DNA of 8,876 bases from Polyangiaceae bacterium. GTDB taxonomy: Bacteria; Myxococcota; Polyangia; Polyangiales; Polyangiaceae. Below, in pieces: positions 1 through 6,540 of the stretch. Location of the stretch: positions 1-8,876 of the forward strand of contig JAICTU010000385.1 in NCBI GenBank assembly GCA_025936205.1, in the 5' to 3' direction. The position numbers were made by a program, and so were the translations under genes. Below the pieces are notes generated by a model. It was not told where the DNA came from. It worked only from the letters and a program-made list of their open reading frames with translations, and made no database searches. Numbering within the stretch: the first letter of the stretch is position 1; each line of letters begins with the position of its first letter.

Positions 1-419
1 AGGTAGAAGCCCTGATACAGCGGCCCGCTGTCAGCGACCTCCGGCAAGAAGATCTGCACGCCCGCGCCCACGCCATAGGCCTTGGTGACCGCGAAGTTCC
101 AGTACTCGGCATTGATGTTCAGCGACATCTGGTCGCTCAAGCCGTAGTCGAACTCGGCCAGAATCAACCCGAAGATCAAGCCGATCGGGTTGACGGCCAC
201 GGCCATGTGCGCGGGCTCCTTCTTCCTCGGCATCCAGAAGCTCTCCGCCGGGTGCTCGTCTTTCGGAGCGGCTTCCTGCTGTTGCTCCGGGGGTTGCTCG
301 ACCTTCGAGGCAGGGGCTTCCTGCGCGGTGACGGTCTCGGCGGCGGATGCAATGCCCGCGAGCGAGGCATGGCCGAGCAGCGTGGCGGCGGCGAACGAGG
401 CCTTGTTTTTCAGTGTCAT
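1..419 (-). CDS. Secreted, probable outer-membrane β-rich protein (N-terminal part, cut by window edge)
   Basis: Reading leftwards from an ATG at 419, the frame is open to the window edge and gives 139 residues. Residues 1-26 form a typical Sec signal peptide: K4 and K6 in the n-region, then an Ala/Leu-rich core, with a probable cleavage at ASA|A after residue 26. Residues 28-60 are a flexible Glu/Gln/Pro/Ala linker containing PPEQQQEAAP. From about residue 71 the chain alternates hydrophobic and polar residues with Gly and aromatics (VNPIGLIFGLILAEFDYGL, then SLNINAEYWNF and YGVGAGVQIFLP). That pattern suits antiparallel strands of an outer-membrane β-barrel. A good ribosome site sits 8 nt upstream of the ATG. 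The gene follows hutI on the same strand after a 329-bp gap, so it is probably a separate unit. The exact family is not recognised. Export is well supported; the barrel assignment is inference from less than half a protein. Confidence 0.75.
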   Translation of the reverse strand, partial: MTLKNKASFAAATLLGHASLAGIASAAETVTAQEAPASKVEQPPEQQQEAAPKDEHPAESFWMPRKKEPAHMAVAVNPIGLIFGLILAEFDYGLSDQMSLNINAEYWNFAVTKAYGVGAGVQIFLPEVADSGPLYQGFY

Positions 420-427
420 GAGTGTTG

Positions 428-431
428 CTCC
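428..431 (-). promoter_or_regulatory. Ribosome binding site of the secreted protein
   Basis: GGAG on the minus strand (CTCC on plus) lies 8 nt upstream of the ATG at 419. It supports that ATG as the start and marks the frame as a real gene even though the frame has no stop inside the window. Confidence 0.6.
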
Positions 432-585
432 AGTGAATGATCGGCGCTGGGCCGGCGCGGCTTGCCCCCCGCACCAGTCGCTCCGCAAAGAAAGCAGCGA
501 GTGAGCGGCAGGGCGCAGGCGCCCGCCTCCCAACTCGCTCGACCCGGGGCGAAGCTAACCAACTCTCCGCGCGAACTCCAGCGAC

Positions 586-603
586 ATCGCGCGCGGTCGC
601 GAT
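586..603. repeat. Perfect 6-bp inverted repeat ATCGCG-N6-CGCGAT
   Basis: ATCGCG at 586-591 and CGCGAT at 598-603 flank the 6-nt spacer CGCGGT. The dyad lies about 167 bp upstream of the start of the secreted-protein gene. It could be an operator or a transcript hairpin. In DNA this rich in CG steps a 6-bp dyad can also arise by chance. Confidence 0.3.
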
Positions 604-714
604 ACGTACGCGCATTGCTGGGCGGGGCCTTCCCGTCGTGCTCGTTGCTTTCGTGGATCTGCGAGCGACAGCGTGAGACAGCGTGCACCCGCCAGAGATC
701 ACCCAGCGACTTGA

Positions 715-727
715 CAGGCACGGCCTG
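715..727 (-). terminator. Small hairpin just after the hutI stop (weak terminator candidate)
   Basis: CAGGC at 715-719 and GCCTG at 723-727 form a 5-bp stem with a 3-nt loop, starting 21 nt beyond the hutI stop codon on the minus strand. No T-run follows, so it is not a standard intrinsic terminator. It is noted because it is the only tight hairpin found near the end of the hut operon. Confidence 0.2.
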
Positions 728-748
728 CGCGGGCGATGAGCGCGCGTT

Positions 749-1930
749 TCAGCCGGCGCGCGGCGCGATCTCGCGGCCCGCCACGATCACGCGTTCCACC
801 GGGTTGCCGCCGAGCTCATAACCCAGGAGCCGCTCGTCGCGGTGTCGCAGCAGGATCAGGTCGGCACGCGCGCCTGCCACGAGCCGTCCGCGATCACTCA
901 GACCGAGCAGGTCGGCGGCGCGCTCCGTGCAAGCGCTGATCGCCTCCGGCGCGGACAGGCCCAGCTTGCGCAGGGCGAGCGCAATCACGAACGGTAAGGA
1001 GAAGCAGGGGGAAGAGCCCGGGTTGTAGTTGCTGGCCAGCACCAGCCGGCCGCCTGCCGCGAGCAGCGCGCGTGCGTCCGCGTAGCGCCCGTCGGTGTGA
1101 AAGCCGCTGACCGGCAGCACGACGCCGAACGTCTGGCTGCCCGCGAGCGCCTGCAAACCCGCTGGCGAAGTCGCCTCCAGATGGTCGGCGCTGAGAGCGC
1201 CCAGCTCGATCGCGAGCTCCAGGCCGCCGAGCGCCGTGAACTGATCGGTGTGCAGCCGGATCGGGTGGGCGAGCTCCAGCGCGCGTTCGAACAGGCGCCG
1301 GCAATCGTCCACGCCGAAGGCATTCTGCTCGCAGAAGGCGTCGACGGCGATGCCCGGAAACTCGGCGTGCACCGCCGGCAGCGTCTCTTCGAGCACCTGC
1401 TCGATGAAGCGCGGCTGATCGGGATCGCGAGCGTGGCCGAGCAGCGCCGTGGGCACCACCGTGCCGGGGAAGCGGCGCGCGGCGCGCACGATGGCGCGCA
1501 GCATCTTGAGCTCGTCGCGCGTGCTCAAGCCATAGCCCGACTTGACCTCCACGCTGGTGGTGCCGTGCTCCAGCATCAGCTGCAGGCGTTCACCGAGGCT
1601 GCGGGCCAGCTCTTCTTCGCTGGCCTGGCGCACCGCGCGCACCGTCGAGAGGATGCCGCCGCCCGCGGCGAGGATCTCGAGGTAGCTCTTGCCTTGCTGG
1701 CGAAGCTCGAACTCGTCCAGTCGGTCGCCGGCGAAGAGCGCGTGCGTATGCGCGTCGACAAAGCCGGGCAAGAGCACGCGGCCCTCTGCATCGAGCACGG
1801 TCTCGTCCGGCAATGGCGTGAGCGCCGGGCCCAGCTCCAGGATGCGCTCCCCCTCGATGCGCAGCGAGCCGCGGAGCGGGGCGCCACCGGCGCCGGGGAT
1901 CAGCCGCGCGTCGCGGATCAGCCAGCTCAT
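749..1930 (-). CDS. hutI: Imidazolonepropionase HutI
   Basis: A 393-residue amidohydrolase-superfamily enzyme that opens the ring of 4-imidazolone-5-propionate to give N-formimino-L-glutamate, third step of histidine breakdown, in the cytoplasm. Landmarks: the metal motif DAHTH (H61, H63) in LPGFVDAHTHALFAGDR, KSGYG at 130-134, RLHTDQ with H227, ADH with H250, and NPGSSP at 303-308. The C-terminal end has the composite-domain signature GRLVAGARADLILL. Length is slightly below the usual 400-420. The ATG at 1930 was chosen because the protein then begins in family style ([11 protein letters not shown]) and because it overlaps the hutG stop as ATGA. The frame stays open upstream to 2278, but that part lies inside hutG. 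Oddity: the residue at the usual metal-ligand Asp (family A-T/S-D-x-N-P-G) is Asn301 here (ASNYNPG; codon AAC). Identity is certain; the effect of N301 on activity is not. Confidence 0.95.
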   Translation of the reverse strand: MSWLIRDARLIPGAGGAPLRGSLRIEGERILELGPALTPLPDETVLDAEGRVLLPGFVDAHTHALFAGDRLDEFELRQQGKSYLEILAAGGGILSTVRAVRQASEEELARSLGERLQLMLEHGTTSVEVKSGYGLSTRDELKMLRAIVRAARRFPGTVVPTALLGHARDPDQPRFIEQVLEETLPAVHAEFPGIAVDAFCEQNAFGVDDCRRLFERALELAHPIRLHTDQFTALGGLELAIELGALSADHLEATSPAGLQALAGSQTFGVVLPVSGFHTDGRYADARALLAAGGRLVLASNYNPGSSPCFSLPFVIALALRKLGLSAPEAISACTERAADLLGLSDRGRLVAGARADLILLRHRDERLLGYELGGNPVERVIVAGREIAPRAG

Positions 1931-2874
1931 GCCGGCCGCACCGCGAGCCCAGCCAGGAAGTGCAAGAAGAGCAGCACGGCGCTGCGCGCGGTGCGCGAGT
2001 CGAGGTCGAAGCGGGGACAGAATTCCATCAAGTCGAAATGGCGCACCTGAGGGTGCGCGCCCGCCGCCTCCGCCAGGCGCACGGCATCGTGCAGGCGCAC
2101 TCCGAGCGGGCTCGGAGCGCTCACCGCAGGCGCCACGCTCTGATCCAGCCCATCCAGATCGATGCTGACAAAGGCGGGCCCGCCGCTCGTGGCGTGGCCG
2201 AGCAGCTCCGCGACGTCGAGCCCCTGCTCGAGCAGCGTCTCGGCGAACACCAGCCGGGCGCCACGTGCGCGGATCCACTCCAGGTCGGCGGCGTCGTTGC
2301 TGAAGCGGCCCAGCCCGACCTCGGCGAAGCGCCGCGCATCGAGCTGGCTCGCCTCGATCAGGCGGCGGAACGGCATACCGGAGCCGACGCGTGCGCGCAC
2401 GTCGAGGTGTGCGTCGAGGTTGATACCGCCGAGCGACGCGCCCGCCGCGCGGCTGAGCGCGGAGATCGAGGGCAGGCTGAGATCGTGGCCGCCGCCCACG
2501 CAGATGGGTACGAGACCGTGCTCGTGCAGGTAGCTGACGGCGTCTTGCACGCGCCGGTGCGTCTCGAACAGAGCCGTCTCGTCATCGCCGGGGGCCGGCT
2601 CGACGTCGCCCGCGTCGAACACGTGCAGAGCGAGCTCCCGCTCCCTGAGGCCGTCCCAGGCCACACCGAAGCGCGCGAGCGCGCAACGAAACTGGCTGGG
2701 GCCTGTCTTGGCGCCGGGGCGACCGCCGTTGAGCTGGACGCCGAGATCGTCGGGCAAGCCGATCAGCGCGCAGCGGCAGCCGTGGTGCGACGCGCGTTGC
2801 AGCCGCGCTGCCAGTCGCCCGGGCTTGGCGTCGTACTCCGCGCCGGGGCGGGTGTGCGGAACGCGAGGGCTCAT
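1927..2874 (-). CDS. hutG: Formimidoylglutamase HutG (arginase/ureohydrolase family)
   Basis: A 315-residue binuclear-manganese ureohydrolase that hydrolyses N-formimino-L-glutamate to glutamate and formamide, the last step of the four-enzyme Hut route. All ureohydrolase metal motifs are present: GGGHD at 127-131 (H130), DAHLD at 154-158 (D154, H156, D158) and SIDLDGLD with D239 and D241, followed by [15 protein letters not shown] rather than GGDHS, together with the tail [17 protein letters not shown], favours formimidoylglutamase over arginase or agmatinase. [10 protein letters not shown] at 164-173 also fits. The ATG at 2874 overlaps the hutU stop as ATGA, with GGGGGC just upstream as a possible ribosome site. 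The gene ends inside the hutI start codon. Its presence means formimino-glutamate is probably cleaved directly, not deiminated by HutF to formylglutamate. Confidence 0.95.
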   Translation of the reverse strand: MSPRVPHTRPGAEYDAKPGRLAARLQRASHHGCRCALIGLPDDLGVQLNGGRPGAKTGPSQFRCALARFGVAWDGLRERELALHVFDAGDVEPAPGDDETALFETHRRVQDAVSYLHEHGLVPICVGGGHDLSLPSISALSRAAGASLGGINLDAHLDVRARVGSGMPFRRLIEASQLDARRFAEVGLGRFSNDAADLEWIRARGARLVFAETLLEQGLDVAELLGHATSGGPAFVSIDLDGLDQSVAPAVSAPSPLGVRLHDAVRLAEAAGAHPQVRHFDLMEFCPRFDLDSRTARSAVLLFLHFLAGLAVRPA

Positions 2875-4580
2875 GGCTGCCCCCGATTGCCGTACGGCTG
2901 ATCATTCGTGCGGGGCATCGGCACACGCAGGCTCTGCTCGCGCGCGCACTCGATCGCCGCCGGGTAGCCCGCGTCGGCGTGGCGCAGCACGCCCAGCGCC
3001 GGGTCGTTGGTGAGCACGCGCCGCAGGCGCTGCTCCGCCTCGGGCGTGCCGTCGGCCACGCACACCTGGCCGGCGTGCTGCGAGTAGCCGATGCCGACGC
3101 CACCGCCATGATGGAAGCTCACCCAGGAGGCGCCGCTGGCCGTGGACACCATTGCATTGAGCAACGCCCAGTCGCTGATCGCGTCGGAGCCGTCGAGCAT
3201 GCCTTCCGTCTCGCGATTGGGGGAGGCGACGGAGCCGCAGTCGAGGTGATCGCGGCCGATCACGATCGGCGCGCTCACGCGGCCGCTGCGCACCAGATCG
3301 TTGAACAAGACGCCGGCGCGATCGCGCTGCCCGAGCCCGAGCCAGCAAATGCGCGCCGGCAGGCCTTGAAACTGCACGCGGCTCTTGGCCATGGCGAGCC
3401 AGCGGCCGAGCGCGGCATCTTCCGGGAAGAGCTCGAGCAACGCGGTGTCGATGGTGAAGATGTCGTCGGGGTTGCCCGAGAGGGCCGCCCAGCGAAAGGG
3501 GCCGCGGCCCAGGCAGAACTCCGGGCGGATGTAGGCCGGCACGAAGCCGGGGAAGTCGAAGGCGCGTTCGAAGCCGGCTTCGCGCGCGCGCTGGCGCAGG
3601 TTGTTGCCGTAGTCGAAGGTCACGCTGCCACGGCCTTGCAGCTCGACCATGGCCTGCACGTGCCGCACCATCGTGGCCACGCTGTGCGCCGCGTAGCCCG
3701 CGGGATCGCTCGAGCGCAGCTCGGCGGCTTCGGCGAGTGACAGCCCGACGGGTACGTAGCTCGCGACGTCGTGGGCGCTCGTCTGGTCGGTGAGCGCGGC
3801 GGGTGTGACAGCGCGCGCGAGCAGCCGCTCGAGCAGATCGACGGCGTTGGCAGTGACGCCGATCGATAGGGCCTGCTTGGCGCTGGCGGCCTGGAGCGCG
3901 CGATCGATCGCGGCGTCCAGCGTGGGAGCGAGCTCGTCGAGATAACGATCTTTGCGGCGCCGCTCCAGCCGGCTCGCGTCCACGTCGGCGATCAGGCACA
4001 CGCCGCCGTTCAAGGTCACGGCCAGGGGCTGCGCGCCACCCATGCCGCCGCAGCCCGCGGTCACCACCAGCTGACCGCGCAGCTCGCCGCCGAAATGCTG
4101 GCGCGCGCAGGCCGCGAAGGTCTCGAACGTGCCCTGCAGGATGCCTTGCGTGCCGATGTAAATCCAGGAGCCCGCCGTCATCTGCCCGAACATGATCAGG
4201 CCCTTGCGAGCGAGCTCGTCGAAGTGCTGCTGCGTGGCCCAGTGCGGCACCAGATTGCTGTTGGCGATCAGCACGCGCGGCGCGCTGGGCTGGGTGCGCA
4301 GGATGCCCACCGGCTTGCCCGATTGCATCAGCAGCGTCTCGTCGCCGGCGAGGCTGCGCAGGGCCGCCACGGTCGCGTCGAACGCCGCCCAGGAGCGCAC
4401 CGCCTGGCCACGGCCGCCGTAGACGATCAGGTGCGCCGGGTCCTCCGCCACCTCCGGGTCGAGGTTGTTCATCAGCATGCGCAGCGCCGCCTCGGCGTGC
4501 CAGTTCTTGCAGCTCAGGCGATCGCCGCGCGGAGCGCGCACCGTGCGCGCGGAAGCGTCGAGCAGGATGGGAGATGTCAT
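2871..4580 (-). CDS. hutU: Urocanate hydratase HutU
   Basis: A 569-residue NAD-dependent urocanase that converts urocanate to 4-imidazolone-5-propionate in the cytoplasm. Length matches the bacterial family (about 555). Landmarks: YGGRGQ at 54-59, QSGKPVG at 86-92, NAD-binding [10 protein letters not shown] at 176-185, and [15 protein letters not shown] containing Cys412, which matches the active-site Cys near 410 of the Pseudomonas putida enzyme. The C-terminal blocks GRDHLD (442-447), [23 protein letters not shown] and [17 protein letters not shown] are all intact. Position 448, after GRDHLD, is Cys where the family usually has Ser. The ATG at 4580 was chosen because [10 protein letters not shown] begins where family members do and overlaps the hutH stop as ATGA. 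The frame is open upstream to 4784, but that Arg-rich stretch lies within hutH. Confidence 0.96.
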   Translation of the reverse strand: MTSPILLDASARTVRAPRGDRLSCKNWHAEAALRMLMNNLDPEVAEDPAHLIVYGGRGQAVRSWAAFDATVAALRSLAGDETLLMQSGKPVGILRTQPSAPRVLIANSNLVPHWATQQHFDELARKGLIMFGQMTAGSWIYIGTQGILQGTFETFAACARQHFGGELRGQLVVTAGCGGMGGAQPLAVTLNGGVCLIADVDASRLERRRKDRYLDELAPTLDAAIDRALQAASAKQALSIGVTANAVDLLERLLARAVTPAALTDQTSAHDVASYVPVGLSLAEAAELRSSDPAGYAAHSVATMVRHVQAMVELQGRGSVTFDYGNNLRQRAREAGFERAFDFPGFVPAYIRPEFCLGRGPFRWAALSGNPDDIFTIDTALLELFPEDAALGRWLAMAKSRVQFQGLPARICWLGLGQRDRAGVLFNDLVRSGRVSAPIVIGRDHLDCGSVASPNRETEGMLDGSDAISDWALLNAMVSTASGASWVSFHHGGGVGIGYSQHAGQVCVADGTPEAEQRLRRVLTNDPALGVLRHADAGYPAAIECAREQSLRVPMPRTNDQPYGNRGQP

Positions 4581-6145
4581 GGCTCGTTCAACCCTCGCGG
4601 AGCGGCGCCGCCGACGTCCGAGAAACGCCCGGCGCGGATCAGTGCGCGGATGGCTTCGATGTCGGGCGCTGGAGGCCGGTCGCGCGTGCGACGGCTGACC
4701 ACGGAGCGCACCGTCTCGAACGCGTGCTCGACGCCGGCGCCCGAGCGCAGCGGGCGCTGGTACTCGAGCGCCTCTGCGGCGCACAAGAGCTCGATCGCCA
4801 CCACGTCGCTGACCCGCTCGAGCACGCGCCGCGCCTTGAGCGCCGCGTGCGCGCCGAACGAGTTGTAGTCTTCCATGCCGGCGCTGGTGGACAGGTTTGC
4901 GACGCTGGCAGGGGTGGCCAGACCGATCAGCTCATTGCAGCAAGCCGCGGCCACGTACTGCGCGATCATCAAGCCCGAGTGCAACCCGGGCACCGGCGAG
5001 AGCTGCGGGTTCAGCCGGTTCTCGGCGCTGGAGGCCGCCAGCAGATAGTATACCCGGCGCTCGGCGATGCCGGCCACGTGCGTGAGCGCGATGTTCAGGG
5101 TGTCGAAGGCGAGCGCCAGCGGCATGCCGTGGAAGTTGCCGGCGGCGACCACGTTGCGCTCGAAGCCGGGATGCGGTTCAAACACGAGCGGGTTGTCGGT
5201 GACGGCGCCGAGCTCGCGCTCGACGATCGTGCGCGCGAACTCGAGCCCGTCGAGCGCGGCCCCGAGCACCTGCGGCGCGCAGCGCAGCGAATACGGATCC
5301 TGTACGCGCGGGTCGTCGTGCAGATGGCTGGGCACGATCTGACTGCCCTCGATCAGCGCGCGCAAGCGGGCGGCGACCGCCGCTTGCCCGCTCTGCCCGC
5401 GCGCGACGTGCACGCGCTCGTCGAGGTAGGCGTCGGTGCCGCGGCAGGCGTCGGTGGACATCGCCGCCGCGCACAGCGCCGCCGAGAACAGCCGCTCGGC
5501 GTCGGCCAGTACCAGCGCGCCGAGCGCGCCCATCAGGTGGGTGCCGTTGATCAGCGCCAGGCCCTCCTTGGCTTCCAGCACCAGCGGCTCCAGCCCCAGG
5601 CGCGCCAGCGCCTCGGCGCCGCTCAGCGTCTGCTCCCGGCTGCGCGCGACGCCCTCGCCGATCAGTACCAGCGCGGCGTGCGCCAGCGGCGCGAGATCGC
5701 CGGAGGCGCCCACCGAGCCGCGCTCCGGAACGACGGGCGTGACCCCCTCGTTCAACAGCGCGAGCAGTCGCTCGACGACCGCCGGGCGCACGCCGGAGAG
5801 CCCGCGCGTGAGCGACGCGGCGAGCAGCAGCAGCATCGCCCGCACCACGTCGTCCGGCAACGGATCGCCGACGCCGGCCGCATGCGACAGGATCAGGTTG
5901 CGTTGCACCTCGCGCAGATCGTCGGCACCGATGCGCACTTTCGCGAGTGAGCCGAAGCCCGTGTTCACGCCGTACAGAGCTTCACCGCTCTCCAGCGCCG
6001 AAGCCAGCGCCGCCCGGGAGCGCGCGAGTCGCTCCCGCCCGGTGGCGTCGATCAATACGTACGCGCCGCCGCGCGCGACGCGCTCGACGTCCGCGATGCT
6101 CAGCGGCGCACCGCTCAGGGCCAGGCTCTCAATTTCTCCCGCCAT
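4577..6145 (-). CDS. hutH: Histidine ammonia-lyase HutH
   Basis: A 522-residue (family about 510) aromatic amino acid lyase that removes ammonia from L-histidine to give urocanate, the first Hut step. Ala147-Ser148-Gly149 in [13 protein letters not shown] should cyclise into the MIO electrophile. The catalytic loop Tyr58 (YGVNTGFG) and QDPYSLRC with Tyr285 are present. Ser87-His88 in [10 protein letters not shown] is the histidine-type specificity pair, not the Phe-Leu or His-Leu of phenylalanine/tyrosine lyases. NFHGMPLAL and [11 protein letters not shown] are conserved. The loop that normally reads TSANQEDHVSMG is [12 protein letters not shown] here; Glu425 is kept. The ATG at 6145 gives a family-like N terminus, but AGGA abuts it with no spacer. 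A GTG at 6175 would add 10 residues and also lacks a good ribosome site, so the start is uncertain. It is first in the operon, so the promoter should lie in 6146-6343. Confidence 0.94.
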   Translation of the reverse strand: MAGEIESLALSGAPLSIADVERVARGGAYVLIDATGRERLARSRAALASALESGEALYGVNTGFGSLAKVRIGADDLREVQRNLILSHAAGVGDPLPDDVVRAMLLLLAASLTRGLSGVRPAVVERLLALLNEGVTPVVPERGSVGASGDLAPLAHAALVLIGEGVARSREQTLSGAEALARLGLEPLVLEAKEGLALINGTHLMGALGALVLADAERLFSAALCAAAMSTDACRGTDAYLDERVHVARGQSGQAAVAARLRALIEGSQIVPSHLHDDPRVQDPYSLRCAPQVLGAALDGLEFARTIVERELGAVTDNPLVFEPHPGFERNVVAAGNFHGMPLALAFDTLNIALTHVAGIAERRVYYLLAASSAENRLNPQLSPVPGLHSGLMIAQYVAAACCNELIGLATPASVANLSTSAGMEDYNSFGAHAALKARRVLERVSDVVAIELLCAAEALEYQRPLRSGAGVEHAFETVRSVVSRRTRDRPPAPDIEAIRALIRAGRFSDVGGAAPRGLNEP

Positions 6146-6343
6146 TCCTGGAAAGTGTGAACCAGAAGGGAGCACGCGTCGCTCGATAACTGAGCACTGG
6201 TGCAGATGTGTGCCGGTGTGAGTCGAGTCCGGGCGAGCGCGCGACGCGCGACGCACGACGGCTGACGATTTCTGGTAGCAGACGGAGGTGCTTGCGCGAC
6301 CAACCTGCAGGCTCCCGAGAAGGCGCCGAGAAAGGTCGAAGCT
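6146..6343. promoter_or_regulatory. Divergent intergenic region expected to carry the hut operon promoter
   Basis: About 200 bp between the start of hutH (leftward) and the start of the decayed lipoprotein reading frame (rightward). By position it must contain the hut promoter. I cannot assign -35/-10 elements: the minus strand has only TTATCG-like AT-rich bases about 40 nt upstream of the ATG. A 10-bp hairpin-like dyad, GCAC-TG-GTGC at 6194-6203, lies about 50 bp upstream of hutH and could be an operator. I see no recognisable HutC-type site. A triple 7-bp tandem repeat is listed separately. Confidence 0.45.
6238..6258. repeat. Three 7-bp tandem units (CGCGCGA, CGCGCGA, CGCACGA)
   Basis: Two identical CGCGCGA units at 6238-6244 and 6245-6251 are followed by CGCACGA at 6252-6258, about 95 bp upstream of hutH. 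It may be simple-sequence slippage, or tandem protein-binding sites spaced less than one helical turn apart. Nothing else supports a role. Confidence 0.35.
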
Positions 6344-6532
6344 GTGCTGAAGACGAGGCCCCCGAGCACGGCGGTCGGCTCCTTGTTCCTGCTGGGGGCG
6401 GAGTAGGGGTGTGAGGCGCAGGTAGATGCTGGATACCAGGGGGAACCGCTGGTGACCCTGGCGGGACGGGTGGAGACGCAGCAGGCCAGTCCTGCCGCGG
6501 CCGACGTGGGCGTGCTCTGGCTCGCCGGCGCG
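6344..6532 (+). pseudogene. Broken lipoprotein gene, 5' fragment
   Basis: A GTG at 6344, 8 nt after AAAGG, opens a leader-like stretch: LKTRPPSTAVGSLFLLGAE, with a basic start and hydrophobic core. It is interrupted by TAG at 6404-6406. The same frame resumes as GCEAQVDAGYQGEPLVTLAG and RVETQQASPAAADVGVLWL up to about 6532. A hydrophobic leader, then Gly-Cys, then a polar linker and a β-like start is the layout of an exported lipoprotein with a lipobox Cys (codon 6410-6412). The residues just before the Cys (E, stop, G) do not form a clean lipobox, so the site seems damaged. Beyond about 6532 this frame turns into Arg/Ala/Pro-rich shadow sequence while the neighbouring frame becomes protein-like. 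I infer a lipoprotein gene disabled by a nonsense mutation and truncated. The family is not identified with certainty. Confidence 0.5.
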
Positions 6533-6540
6533 CCGCGGCG

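Larger units (their letters stand above)
420..748 (-). other. Non-coding gap between hutI and the secreted-protein gene
   Basis: These 329 bases separate the hutI stop from the start of the secreted-protein gene. Frames open across it in several directions look like chance frames of GC-rich DNA: their translations are rich in Arg, Ala and Pro, and I recognise no domain. It should hold the end of the hut transcript and the promoter of the secreted-protein gene. I see no hairpin followed by a T-run and no clear -35/-10 pair. Two short dyads, listed separately, are the only structure found. Confidence 0.5.

Noticed and set aside
711..716. Plus-strand TTGACA, a perfect -35 sequence
   Set aside because: No AT-rich -10 lies at the right distance, and the only plus-strand sequence downstream is antisense to hutI.
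31..721. Minus-strand frames of 223 and 101 codons across the gap near the left edge
   Set aside because: They are in a different phase from the signal-peptide protein, are Arg/Ala-rich and have no recognised motif.
1931..2278. N-terminal extension of the hutI frame to 509 residues
   Set aside because: The extension lies wholly inside hutG, is Arg/Ala-rich and lacks family similarity. The ATG at 1930 gives a normal HutI start and an ATGA overlap.
1097..2901. Plus-strand open frames of over 300 codons opposite hutI and hutG
   Set aside because: Antisense frames in GC-rich genes stay open because reverse stop codons are rare. Their products show no domain and the opposite strand holds clear enzymes.
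4581..4784. N-terminal extension of the hutU frame to 637 residues
   Set aside because: It overlaps hutH, is Arg-rich shadow sequence, and exceeds the family length. [10 protein letters not shown] at 4580 is family-like.
4574..5950. 458-codon plus-strand frame opposite hutH
   Set aside because: Its composition (Arg, Ala, Gln, His, Val) is the mirror of the lyase coding strand, and no domain is recognisable.
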